The position numbers and the translations under genes are program-made. DNA of 64,000 nt. Origin: Euglena gracilis. Its lineage: Eukaryota > Euglenida > Euglenophyceae > Euglenales. The notes below the pieces were generated by a model, which did no database searches, was not told the DNA's origin, and saw nothing but the letters and a program-made list of their open reading frames with translations. Shown here piece by piece: positions 10,701 to 19,886 of this stretch. Each line of letters opens with the position of its first letter. Within the stretch, counting starts at the first letter, position 1. The DNA lies in assembly GCA_039621445.1 (NCBI GenBank), contig CP154955.1, positions 32,843,417-32,907,416 on the forward strand, written 5' to 3'.

Positions 10701-12703
10701 TGGCACCCAATCACAACTCATTATTCCTTCCTTGTCCATTGCAGGACAAAGGGCAGAGGAAAGCCCTGACACCCAGACCCCTGGAGAGGGTACCAGACAG
10801 CCCCCAGAATGGGGCAAACAGAGGTCAACGAATCAAGCTGTGGAAAGAGCAAGATGCTCCACAGTCATCCCCTTGTCCCACAACCTCATGTTCACCATCA
10901 GCCAACCCCAAACAGGGGGTCCAGAGCCCCAACCTGCAGCAGCAGCCAGGGGAGTGGGAGAAAAGGATGATAAGGACAATCCTGAGTCAGGAGGAAAAAT
11001 GGAACGATTCCCCTCTCTTTCAGAGGTTGAGAGGATGTCTCCCCTGGTGGAAAACCCATGCTCACCCCAAAGTGGTGCAAATGATCCAGCAAGGGGTGGG
11101 TGCAGATCAACCCCTTCCAGAAATGCTTTCCACCTGCCCCCAGAAAAAGAACAAGTCAGAAACTTTACTGGCCACAGAAATTTTGGAGGATTACAAAAAA
11201 TCAGGAGCTGTCAAAGTGGTCACAGATCCACAAAACACCAAACATCTGGTGCCCTGGTTTGTATTATCCAAACCAGAAGGGGAGGGGGTAAAACATCGTC
11301 CCATTGCAGACTGCAGGGAACTCAATCTTTATTGTTCCCCAGAAAAATTCACCTTAGAAAACATCTCCACCATTTTTCCTCTCCTCAAGCAAGGTTGGTA
11401 TGCTGCAAAGCTGGATCTGAAAGATGCCTACTTTCACCTGGTCCTTCAGAAAAATTTCAAAAATTTTGTAAGAATGGAAGTGGGGGGAAAGCTGTTGGAT
11501 TTTCAAGGTGCTTGTTTTGGTCTAAGCACCCTGCCAAAACTTTTCATGTCCCTCATGAAAGTGCTCCAAAAGCTCTGGAGATCAAAGGGACTCATGGCAT
11601 TCGTCTATTTGGACGACATCACTCTAATTGGTTCCTCAGAAAGTTTGGTAAAAAAGCAATTGGCCATGATGATCCAACATCTGTGTTCAGCAGGTTTCGA
11701 AATAAACCTCAAAAAATCCATCCTCTCTCCCACTCAAAAGCTGCAACACCTGGGGTTCATCATCAACCTCCAGGAGGGACTGCTGGAGGTGCCAGCTGGA
11801 AAATTAAAAACTATCCGAAAGGAGCTGGGAAAAGTGGTCTTAGCTCAAAGCCTTTCTTGCAGAAAAATTGCCAGCATCCTGGGGCAAATACGTTCATACC
11901 TCCCTGCCCTTCCATTCTTAAGGCTGGTCACACAGGAATTACTAAAATTCAGCCAGTTAAACGATACCATGGGCTGAGATTTTGCAGTATCAATACCCCC
12001 CCAGCTGAAACTGGAAATCAAACATCTCAAAGAGTTCTTGGTGCCAGGGGCAGGTCGACCATTCTTAAAAACACCCCAACATGTGCTGCACTCCGACTCA
12101 TCCACCTGGGCCTGGGGGGGAGTGGACAGCACAAAAAATTTGTTCATCCAAGATTTTTGGAGGGAGCAAAGTTTGCTGCACATAAATGTGAAGGAATTAG
12201 CTGCAGCAGTACACACTGTGAAAGCCTTTGCAAAGCAAGGAGAAACTGTCCTACTGAAAGTGGACAATCAGGTAGCCCTAAGCTATCTAAAAAAATGGGG
12301 GGGAAGGAAAGAAAACCTAAACAGAATTTTACACCCCCTTTTCAAGTGGTGCTGGCAAAACAAAGTTCAGCTCCATGTTCAGTGGGTACCCTCAGAAAGA
12401 ATGGTGGCAGACACCCCAACAAGATGGTCACAGGACAGGGGGGATTATACCCTAAACCCCGTCATCTTTCAAAAAATTTGCAGGTTTTTTCAAGAGCACA
12501 TCACCACATCAGTGGACATGTTTGCATCCCCAGGGAACACAAAGTTCTCAAAATTTTGCTCCAGATGGCCTCACCACCAAGCTTTTCTGGTGGATGCTCT
12601 AAACTGCAGTCTGGATGGTGTGGGGGAAGTGTATGCCAACCCCCCCTGGAAGGTCATAATGCCTTGGCTCATCAAACTTTCCATGAACAAACGTGTAAAG
12701 TGA
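10526..12703 (+). pseudogene. Element A pol: RT, RNase H and methyltransferase-like, one in-frame stop
   Basis: This frame is open from 10526 and is interrupted only by a TGA at 11975-11977. Reverse transcriptase spans about 11150-11970. It has KHRPIADCRELN, AAKLDLKDAYFHLVL and the catalytic YLDD box in FVYLDDITLIG, then CRKIASILGQIRSYLPALP. RNase H spans about 12090-12430, with candidate acidic residues in HSDSSTWAWGG, NVKELAA, KVDNQVALSYL and VADTPTRW. The last part has VDMFASPGNTKF and YANPPW; NPPW is the core motif of DAM-type adenine methyltransferases found in DIRS1-like elements. The stop falls between RT and RNase H. Confidence 0.85.
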
Positions 12704-12794
12704 CTTTTAATAACCCCCATGTGGGTTTCAAGTGCATGGTGGCCCCTCTTAACAAAAATGTCCAAGCCTGGGGCGAAAATGTCAGTGATTCCCC

Positions 12795-13760
12795 CCTGCC
12801 AAGGGATGTTCAAAAACTGTTGGGAGGAATCAATGCCCAGGCCAAAATGGCCCCTAGCCTGCAGCATTGTTTCAGGTTCCTTTTGGAACAGCAAAAAGTG
12901 TCAACTTCACAAATCGACATTATCTTAAAAAGTGCCTCCACTCTGATGCGATATGACAGGGCCTTCAGAAAATTATACGTGCTGTTGCAAGGCAAGGGTC
13001 TGGACCCCCTGCAGGCGACCACCTTGGACATTGTGTCCAGCATCCTGGAGCTGCACAGAATGTCGAGTGCCGAAGCCAGAAACGCTTTATTTGCTGTCAC
13101 ATCACTCCCTGGTTTCCACCATGTCTCTTTTCACCCTTTGTTGAAGAATGTCAAATCCTGTTGGAATAAAAATGTTCAGAAATATGCAACCTTTTGGGAT
13201 CCCCTGCCCATCTTACAGAAACTAGGAGAGGGGGGTCCACTGGACATCATGTCCACCAGTGAGCTGAGACTCAAAATCATTTTTTTGTTCAGACTTTTGG
13301 CCTTACACAGGGGCATTGATTTGGCCAGAACACAGAGATCTCTCTGTGGTTGGTGAAAAAAATATTCATTTTGGTCCAGAGAAAGGGCTGGAAAGTTCCA
13401 AAGTGGGAGCAACTCTTGAAAAATGATTCCAACCCCCTTTTATCCCCTTATCACGTCATTAGGGAATATGTGAAACGCACATCCTTTTTTGCCCCCTGGG
13501 GGGCCATTACTTTGGAGTCTGGATGGGAAAAAACCCCTCACCTCCAATACCATTAATTCTTTGACAAAAGATCTCATGCAAAATTTTTGAATCCCAGTTT
13601 CTCACTGGACTGCTCATTCCACAACGGGTGCTGGAGTTTTGATGTACAAAAACTTGGGGTTTTCAAGTGAAGAAGTGTGTGAACTCGGTCAATGGAAAAA
13701 TTCACAAGCCTTTTCGGCACACTATTTACGATTGGGTGCAGTGGAAAAAGTTGAAAAAAT
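12795..13760 (+). pseudogene. Element A tyrosine recombinase, frameshifted
   Basis: The N-terminal part is read in the frame that also carries gag (to 13356), with ALHRGIDLART as the likely first-arginine box. The sequence continues in the next frame (KKIFILVQRKGWKVPKW, stop at 13556), then returns to the first frame for the C-terminal box AHSTTGAGVLMYKNLG and HYLRLGA. Element B has AHSTRGAAVKMYKSLG at the same place, so the catalytic HxxR arginine is threonine here (ACG against AGG). The tyrosine in HYLRLG is kept. The frameshifts and this change argue that it is inactive. Confidence 0.75.
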
Positions 13761-13786
13761 GTTCAATACAGCAGGGGGCGTGCACA

Positions 13787-13890
13787 ACACCTCACCCCCA
13801 GAGTGTGTGCAGCCCGAATGGTCTGGCACTCCCAGGAAAGATGACCTGGAGGAACGGACCATGAGGGCGAAGCACAAGAGGGGGGTGATC
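13787..13890. repeat. Element A internal complementary region
   Basis: Bases 13787-13821 are the inverse of the left end 9474-9507. Bases 13827-13890 are the inverse of the right end 14103-14160. The two halves touch with only about 5 unmatched bases (13822-13826), as expected if the segment templates the joining of the two ends in a circular intermediate. Confidence 0.8.
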
Positions 13891-14030
13891 CCACCCAACC
13901 CAACCCCAAAAAACGCTCACCCCCCGCCCCCCCCCCCAGGGGGGGAAACGAGCACGCAAGCCAGAAACGGGGCCCCTGAGGTTCACCTTCGACAAGAAGT
14001 TGTTGGAGCAATCGAGAACGCCAACTCCGG

Positions 14031-14106
14031 CAACAAACGCGCAGTAAGAAAGACCCCACCAAAAAACAATCAAACAGCCGGCAAAAGAAGCAGGACCTCA
14101 CCCCCC
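14031..14106 (+). repeat. Element A right inverted terminal repeat
   Basis: This is the reverse complement of 9507-9584. It begins CCAACTCCGGCAA and includes AAGACCCCACCAAAAAACAA. It is followed by the right end at 14103-14160. Confidence 0.8.
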
Positions 14107-14190
14107 TCTTGTGCTTCGCCCTCATGGTCCGTTCCTCCCAGGTCATCTTTCCTGGGAGTGGCATTGCTCCACACTTTGGCTCGATGGGAC

Positions 14191-14272
14191 CTGTATTTCC
14201 TCGCCGGCTATTTTTCTTTGTTTTTCTTGCCTTGCGTCTTCTCCTTACTGCTTTTCACGCCGGCAGTTGGCT
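14191..14272 (+). repeat. Element B left inverted terminal repeat
   Basis: It begins CTGTATTTCCTCGCCGGC and ends CGGCAGTTGGCT. The reverse complement is found at 18859-18941 with few mismatches. Confidence 0.8.
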
Positions 14273-14415
14273 GACGTGACGTGACCTGACGCCCTGCTAC
14301 AAACGAAAGCTATCAACAAGGTATCATACAACAAAGCAAGCAAGATCAACAAGTACCAACAAGATCCATAATTGTTGAAGATTGCAACCAATCCAACTAC
14401 CAACACAAGATAGAA

Positions 14416-15480
14416 GTGGAGAACAATCTCGTTGCCAAGCTCACTGAGGAAGGACCGCTCTTCAAAAAATCGTGGGCCGAGTTCATCTTCAACTTAGAGC
14501 AACTAAGCATGTACACGACCTGGAGAAGAACGTCGTCGCCATCTTGCAGGCTGGATTGGAGTTTACTGGAACAGGTTGGTCGACAAGAAAAGCATCAAAG
14601 CGGCTGTTCCAGATCAGCGGAGTGGCCTTACTGAAGGCCGAATTTGTCCCCTACAGAGACTCTTGGCTCCTGGCCATCGCACTCTTGCATGAGATCGAGC
14701 TGCCGACGTTGGAAGCGGCACCCGAGGTGGCGGAGGCCGCCTTCGCCGTTGCGACGGCCGTGGAAGCCGCCAACTGGGAAGAATCACCTGAGGAGAAGAC
14801 CCAGGCGAGGGAGGAAGAGCCAGAGGAGACCAAGTTCACGTGGGACGAGGTGGAGGTCCAAGCAAGCACCTCGAGAACTTTTGGAGTTGTGGAACAGAGC
14901 GGCAGGCGGCACCCACCGCATTGACATAAAAGCCCTCCTCGAGGCCAACCCCAGGCTCCAGAGTATCCCCGCTCGCAGCCTCGAGAACAACCTGGTTCCA
15001 GCGGTGGTCGCAAGCGCAGCGACAAATTCCTGAAAGACGTGTCGCAAGCAGTCCTCAACATCCTGAGAGTATTGGGCAACAAATGGCTACCGCAACAAAC
15101 CGGAACCTCTCGGCAGGCGACCAACCTTCAAGCTTGGCAGCTGTTGGTAGAAGTTTACTGGAGAATACAAAATGAAAGAAAATAACTTGCAGTTCCTGGA
15201 GTGACGAAAGGACAAGCAGGAGGCCAAGAAACCCTCTTCACGGAAGAAGACACCAGAACGCAGAGAGTGGAGCACAGCAATCCAAAAATCAGGGGAGGTT
15301 TTTCTTTTCGGCCCTCAGGGTCTTCATTTCTCTCATTCGCAGGTCAATCGAGCAACTTCAAACAGTGGAGAGGAAAAGGATCCCCATATGGACAGTACCG
15401 TGGAGGATTTGGCAAAGGATTTGGAAAATGACATGGATTCAAAGGTGGACCATGGAGAGGCCCACGCTGGCAAGGAGCAA
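14416..15480 (+). pseudogene. Element B gag-like gene, frameshifted
   Basis: The gene opens with an ATG at 14416 and changes frame near 14500. GWSTRKASKRLFQISGVAL and then SWLLAIALLHEIELPTLE align with the element A gag-like protein. A Glu-rich segment follows (about 14780-14850). Further frame changes near 14900-15000 and 15230 break the reading. A Gly/Lys/Phe-rich part near 15390-15470 matches the tail in element A. Confidence 0.6.
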
Positions 15481-15548
15481 ATGGCAAAGGAAAAGATACA
15501 TCACCCAACCCATTGTTGGCAACCTGTGGTCATGAAGACAGAAAAGGG

Positions 15549-15616
15549 GGATTCCAAGGCCATGAAGGCAAATCCCCAGGCCATGAAGGCAAACCCCCAG
15601 GCCATGAAGGCAACCC
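15549..15616 (+). repeat. 30-bp tandem repeat in element B
   Basis: Two to three copies of a unit beginning GGCCATGAAGGCAA, followed by C-rich spacing. It encodes repeated HEGK- or MKAN-type peptides depending on frame. It has no counterpart in element A. Confidence 0.75.
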
Positions 15617-15789
15617 AAGCTATCACAGCCCCCCCAGACCCCTTGAAAGGTCTAGCCCCATTCATAAGGCTGAGACAATGCCTCCAGTTGTGGTAACAGC
15701 ATGCCCCCCCCCCAGAATTCTGCAACTCATTCAGCAGGGGGTGGAACCAACTTTCACAGGGGGCCCAAGTCACAAACAAAAACACCAGA

Positions 15790-17310
15790 AGAAACAGCAC
15801 AAGCTCTGTCCATTATAAAAGAGTACATGGCAGAAAAAGCTGTCATAGAAGTCAATCCACAGGGAACAATATTTCTGGTGCCCTGGTTTGTAATAGAAAA
15901 AGAGGAGCCAGGGGGGGGGGAACTGAGTTTAATCTCAGACTGCAGAGAGGTAAACAAATTCCTCCAAGCCCCCCACTTCAAACTGGAGCATTGGAAAGAA
16001 ATTTTCCCTCAACAGGAAAAAGGAATGTGGGCCACAAAGGTGGACCTGAGACTTCCACCTGGAACTGTCAAAAGCAATAAAACCATTCATCAGAATGCAG
16101 GTGGGGGAAAAAATTTTCAAATGGAGGGGGCTTGTTTTGGATTGAACACCCTCCCCTACTGGTGGATGCAAGTCATGCACGTTTTTCTATAAAAAAAAGT
16201 GGAGAAAACAAGGATTTTTGGTTTTTGTCTACCTAGACGACATCCTTTTGGTCGCAAAATCGAAAGTTCTGGCCACACAACAGACAGAAAAGTTGTTGCA
16301 AGACCTAAGAGACAGTGGCATGACAATAAATTACAAGAAGTCACAACTCACTCCCACCCAGCAAATTCAGTACCTGGGATTTTCCATGGACCTAGAAAAG
16401 GGTTGCCTGCAAGTCCTCCCAGCAAATTAAAATGCATCAGAAAGGAACTGGGAAAATTTGTCACCCAAACACACGTGTCCTGCAGAAAAGCTGCGGCAAC
16501 CTTGAGAAGTTTTCTCACTGCCCTTCCATGTCTCAGGGATTTCACAGACAAATTGGTCCAATTCACAGACCAACATGGGTCCCAAGGTTGGGACAAAAGA
16601 TTACCCATACCCCCAGAGGTCAAAGAACAAGTGTTGGAAATAGGAGGATTGTTGAAATCATGGGAAGGCAGAAGTTTTCAAAATCAATGTCCGGTGAGAT
16701 AAATACACTCAGATTCATCCACCCAGGGTTGGGGGGCACTGGAACTAACCACAAGCCAAAAGTGCAGGAATTTTGGCGTTCATAAATGGGCCTTCACATC
16801 AACATAAAAGAGTTGAAAGCTGCTGTGGCAGCCACAAAAAGCTTGGCAAAACCAGGGAAAATGTCCTTCTGACAGTGGAGAATCAAGTGGCATACAGCTA
16901 CTTAAAAAAGGGAGGGGGCAGAAAATCTCCATTCAACACAATTTTGAGACCATTTTTGCAGTGGTGTCACATAAACCAAGTAAACCTCACTCCAAACTGG
17001 GTGAAGTCAGAAGACATGCTAGCAGATGGCATTTCAAGGTGGGAAAGGGACAAAGGGGACTATACCCTAAAAAAGTCTGTGTTTCTGCACATCTTGCAAA
17101 TTTTCTCCACAAAAAATTTCTGCCCCAAGGTGGACATGTTTTCCATCCCAGGGAATGCTCAGCTGGAAAAATTCGTCAGCAGATGGCCTCACCACCAAGC
17201 AATTGCGGTGAATGCTCTAGAGTGTCCACTGGAGCAGTTTGGGGAGGTTTATGCCAACCCCCCCTGGACTCTGATTTTACCATGGTTGGTGAGATTGAAG
17301 AACAACCCTC
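15790..17310 (+). pseudogene. Element B pol: RT, RNase H and methyltransferase-like, frameshifted
   Basis: RT motifs are split over frames: ISDCREVNKFLQAPHFKLE, KVDLRLPPG (the segment that is KLDLKDAYFHL in A, apparently with bases lost), GACFGLNTLP, then FVYLDDILLVAKS in a different frame. RNase H follows with TVENQVAYSYLKK (Glu where A has Asp) and DMLADGISRW. The methyltransferase-like part has VDMFSIPGNAQLEKF and YANPPWTLILPWL. It is homologous to A over its whole length but more damaged. Confidence 0.78.
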
Positions 17311-17529
17311 AATTGACTTGCCTGATGGTGGTTCCACACTGGGCTGGGAGTGTGTGGTGGCCCCTGTTAACCAGAATGATCATCAAAAAATGTCCTGTTA
17401 TTCAAGTTCAACCTCAGTGGGGACTGTTCCAAAATTGCCTGGGGGAAGTCATGCCCCCCACCAGATGGCCCCTCCCCTGTGTGTTGTTATCAGGGAGGTT
17501 TACAAAGAAAAGAAGTTACACCTGAAAAT

Positions 17530-18680
17530 ATCACACTTTATCTGAATTCCTTGAAGAGCCTGGGCAGGTATGAGAAAAGATTTCAAGCCTTGTGGACTCT
17601 TTGTGTGCAGGAGGGGGTGCACCCCCCCCCAACATGACAGTGGAGGAAACAGCCAGCTGGATTTGAGACTGGCCCAGCACTCTCCACATCAAGCGAGAAA
17701 TGCTTTTAATGCTGTGCTGCTGATTCCAGGTTGGGAAACTGTTCGATTTTCCACCCTCGTCAAAAAAGCAAAAGTTTTTTGGGCCACTTCTGGTGAAAAG
17801 GATTCCACCTTTTGGGATGCCAAGGAAGTCATTTACAAGCTTTTGGCCGCTCCCCTGAATCGGGATAGCATTCAAGAGGTCAGAGACAGAACAATTTTGT
17901 CTCTGCGTTTGTTTCATTTGTGCAGGTCAATAGATCTACAATGTTTGCAGAGAACCAAGTCCAAGATTTCTTCATCAAGCTGAGACGAAAGGGCAAACTG
18001 AGGCCCAGATTCGAACAATTGATGACATTGCCGACTGCACTCAGAGTTCCAGGGCTTGTTGCCTGGGGCGTAGGATCGAATCCTCTTTCTCTCCGGTCGA
18101 GCCTTTCTTTTTGCCCCCATGGGGGTACCCGCCGGGACTCGAACCGGGATCTTTGGGACCACAACCGAGTGCCAGATCCACTCGGGTACCGGTGGCGTTA
18201 ATAAGGCGTGCCGCCTGCAGGGCCTTCGCCGGTCTCGACCATGGGCTGTCGCCCGATTACCGCCAGGTGGTCCGCCCGTGTTCGCTGGGGTAGTTGGCCG
18301 GCCTCGAACCGGCCACAGTATGCCCTTCCGCTTTGCTATGTCGGTTGGTGGCTCTGACAGCTTACCAGGGTGTGCAGGGTGGTGCAATGTCTTGTCTTTA
18401 AATCCTCCTTATGCACCTTTGACATCCAACAGTTTGGGCAGGATTACCAGAAATTTGTTATCACAGTTGGGAGTCCCCACGTCCTTTTCTGGAGCTCACA
18501 GCACCAGGGGTGCTGCAGTCAAAATGTACAAGTCTTTGGGTTTGTCCTCAGAAATGGTGTGTGAATTAGGAGGTTGGAAAAACACAGAGGCTTTTGCAAA
18601 ACACTACCTGCGGTTGGGAGCAGCAAAGATTGCTGGAGATTCGTTGGCAAAAAAGTTGGTTGGAAAAGGGTTTGGTGTGC
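17530..18680 (+). pseudogene. Element B tyrosine recombinase, interrupted
   Basis: The first part (about 17530-18050) includes DRTILSLRLFHLCRSIDLQ, matching the arginine box of element A, and then KLRRKGKLRPRFEQL. A foreign segment of about 300 bp follows (18060-18360). The C-terminal part resumes with AHSTRGAAVKMYKSLGLSSE and KHYLRLGA, so HxxR and the nucleophile tyrosine are intact here. Without the insertion and the frame changes this would be a complete catalytic domain. Confidence 0.75.
18060..18360 (-). mobile_element. Inserted segment with tRNA-like words (possible SINE)
   Basis: The segment interrupts the recombinase of element B. It contains three T-arm-like words. On the minus strand GGTTCGAGTCCC (near 18130) and GGTTCGAGGCC (near 18310) resemble pol III B boxes; GGATCGAATCC lies near 18073 on plus. 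The first minus-strand unit also has GGTACCC and its complement about 67 nt apart, like an acceptor stem, but its T stem has a mismatch. I read it as tRNA-derived repeat sequence, not as functional tRNA genes. Ends and target duplications were not resolved. Confidence 0.45.
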
Positions 18681-18687
18681 ACAAAGT

Positions 18688-18800
18688 CCCATCGAGCCAA
18701 AGTGTGGAGCAAGGGTGGTCCAGTAGTCCCGGGATAAACCGTGACCATGGTCGGAGGGACCTCACTTGCGAAACACAAAGGCAAGATGGGCCCATCCCCC
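18688..18800. repeat. Element B internal complementary region
   Basis: GTCCCATCGAGCCAAAGTGT (about 18686-18705) is the inverse of the left end near 14170-14190. CAGTAGTCCCGGGATAAACC (18721-18740) is the inverse of the right end at 18991-19010. About 8 bases separate the halves. Confidence 0.78.
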
Positions 18801-18858
18801 CCACCCAAAAAAACGTCAACCCAGAGGGGGGGACCACCAGGTTCCAGTTCACCGATCC

Positions 18859-18941
18859 AGCCAACTGCCGACGACGACCAAGCAGGAGAAGACGCAAGGC
18901 AAGAAAAACAAAGAACAATAGCCGGCGAGGAAAGACAGGCC
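18859..18941 (+). repeat. Element B right inverted terminal repeat
   Basis: It begins AGCCAACTGCCG and contains GACGCAAGGCAAGAAAAACA. It is the reverse complement of 14191-14272. Confidence 0.8.
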
Positions 18942-19010
18942 CTATCTTGCCTTTTTGTTTCGCAAGTGGGGTCCCTCCGTCCCTGGTCACGGTTTATCCC
19001 GGGACTACTG

Positions 19011-19200
19011 TTTGTGCTTCGCCCTCGGTGTCCCTTCGTCCCTTGGCGTTTTTCCTCGAGGGAGCACAAGAAGGCGAAGCACAAGAAGATGGCGACCCCA
19101 CCATCTTAAGTGCGGGGCCCGAAGGGCCCCAGAAGTCTTGGGGGAAAACCGCGACCAGGGACGGAGGGGCCCCACTTTCGAAACAAAAAGGCAAGATTGA
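19011..19200. mobile_element. Remnant of a further DIRS-type end
   Basis: CCGCGACCAGGGACGGAGG and TTTCGAAACAAAAAGGCAAG (about 19150-19197) are an inverted, diverged copy of the right terminal part of element B (18945-18995). This suggests a third related element into or beside which element B landed. Confidence 0.5.
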
Positions 19201-19593
19201 CGCGTGGCGCACCGCGTGGGAAGAATCATTCCCAAATGTGCAAGTCAACTTCTACTCTTTTTGGGGCGGTTTGCTACAAAGCTGCCAGTTTGGGTCTTTC
19301 AACCCATTCTTGGCCACTCTGCTAATTTCGGCACCTTCCCCCCCGGCCCGCCTAATACCTGTGCAAATTCAAGCCTCGCAAGGGCAAAGCGGGCTCCGAG
19401 GTGTCCCTGAGGTGTCTCGCACTCCCTCAGGGGGTCGTCGGCAGCAGCTTGTGCTGTGCACCCCTCGCCCCCCCTCCACCCTCTGTCGTATGTTTTGGTA
19501 AGGGAAAAAAAGCAGTCCGGGAAAAACCAAGCCGACCGGACCTAACTTTCGAAACAAAAGGCGGGAAACCCTCCCTTGCTCAAAACTTTGGGT

Positions 19594-19878
19594 CAGGCTT
19601 CTTTTTAAGACCCCCGGGGGGGGAGGGGGGGGGTCCCCCCCCCACCCACCCAGGGTGGCGCGGGTCCCCCGGGGGGGGGGGGGGGGGGCTGGGACCCCCC
19701 CCAAAAACGGGCCCGTTAAAGGCAATTTCCAAAAATTTTCGGCGCTTCGCGCCGAAAAGGTATACCCAGCGCCTCCGGCGCGGGACCCCCCCCCCGGGGG
19801 GGGGTCCGGCCGGGACCCACCCACCCACCCCCCCTCCCCCGGGGGGGGGGGGGGTCTGCTGACTAAAAAAGAAGCCTG
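19594..19878. mobile_element. MITE copy 3 (285 bp), 8-bp target duplication
   Basis: The element starts CAGGCTTCTTTTT and ends AAAAAGAAGCCTG, a 13-bp terminal inverted repeat. It is flanked on both sides by CTTTGGGT (19586-19593 and 19879-19886). The interior is G/C runs plus the hairpin GGCGCTTCGCGCC. It has no coding capacity. The termini and duplication length match MITE copies 1 and 2, although the interiors differ. Confidence 0.88.
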
Positions 19879-19886
19879 CTTTGGGT

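Larger units (their letters stand above)
9474..14160 (+). mobile_element. DIRS-type retrotransposon, element A
   Basis: The coding order is gag-like protein, reverse transcriptase, RNase H, methyltransferase-like domain and tyrosine recombinase, as in DIRS1-like elements. The ends show the class-specific layout. Inverted repeats lie at 9507-9584 and 14031-14106. An internal segment at 13787-13890 is complementary to the right end (14103-14160) joined to the left end (9474-9507), so it matches the junction of a circular form. No LTRs and no target duplication are seen, as expected for this class. Frameshifts, one stop and a lost catalytic residue show it is decayed. Element B follows after about 3 bp. 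Confidence 0.85.
14164..19010 (+). mobile_element. DIRS-type retrotransposon, element B
   Basis: The gene order and terminal architecture match element A, but the sequence differs throughout. Inverted repeats are at 14191-14272 and 18859-18941. The internal complementary region is about 18688-18800: its first part is the inverse of the left end (14164-14190) and its second part the inverse of the right end (18942-19010). The coding region has many frameshifts, and a foreign segment with tRNA-like words interrupts the recombinase at about 18060-18360. Its left end lies about 3 bp from the right end of element A. Confidence 0.82.

Noticed and set aside
18120-18330. Functional tRNA genes on minus
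   Set aside because: T-arm words are present, but the first unit has a mismatched T stem and the second lacks a matching acceptor stem.
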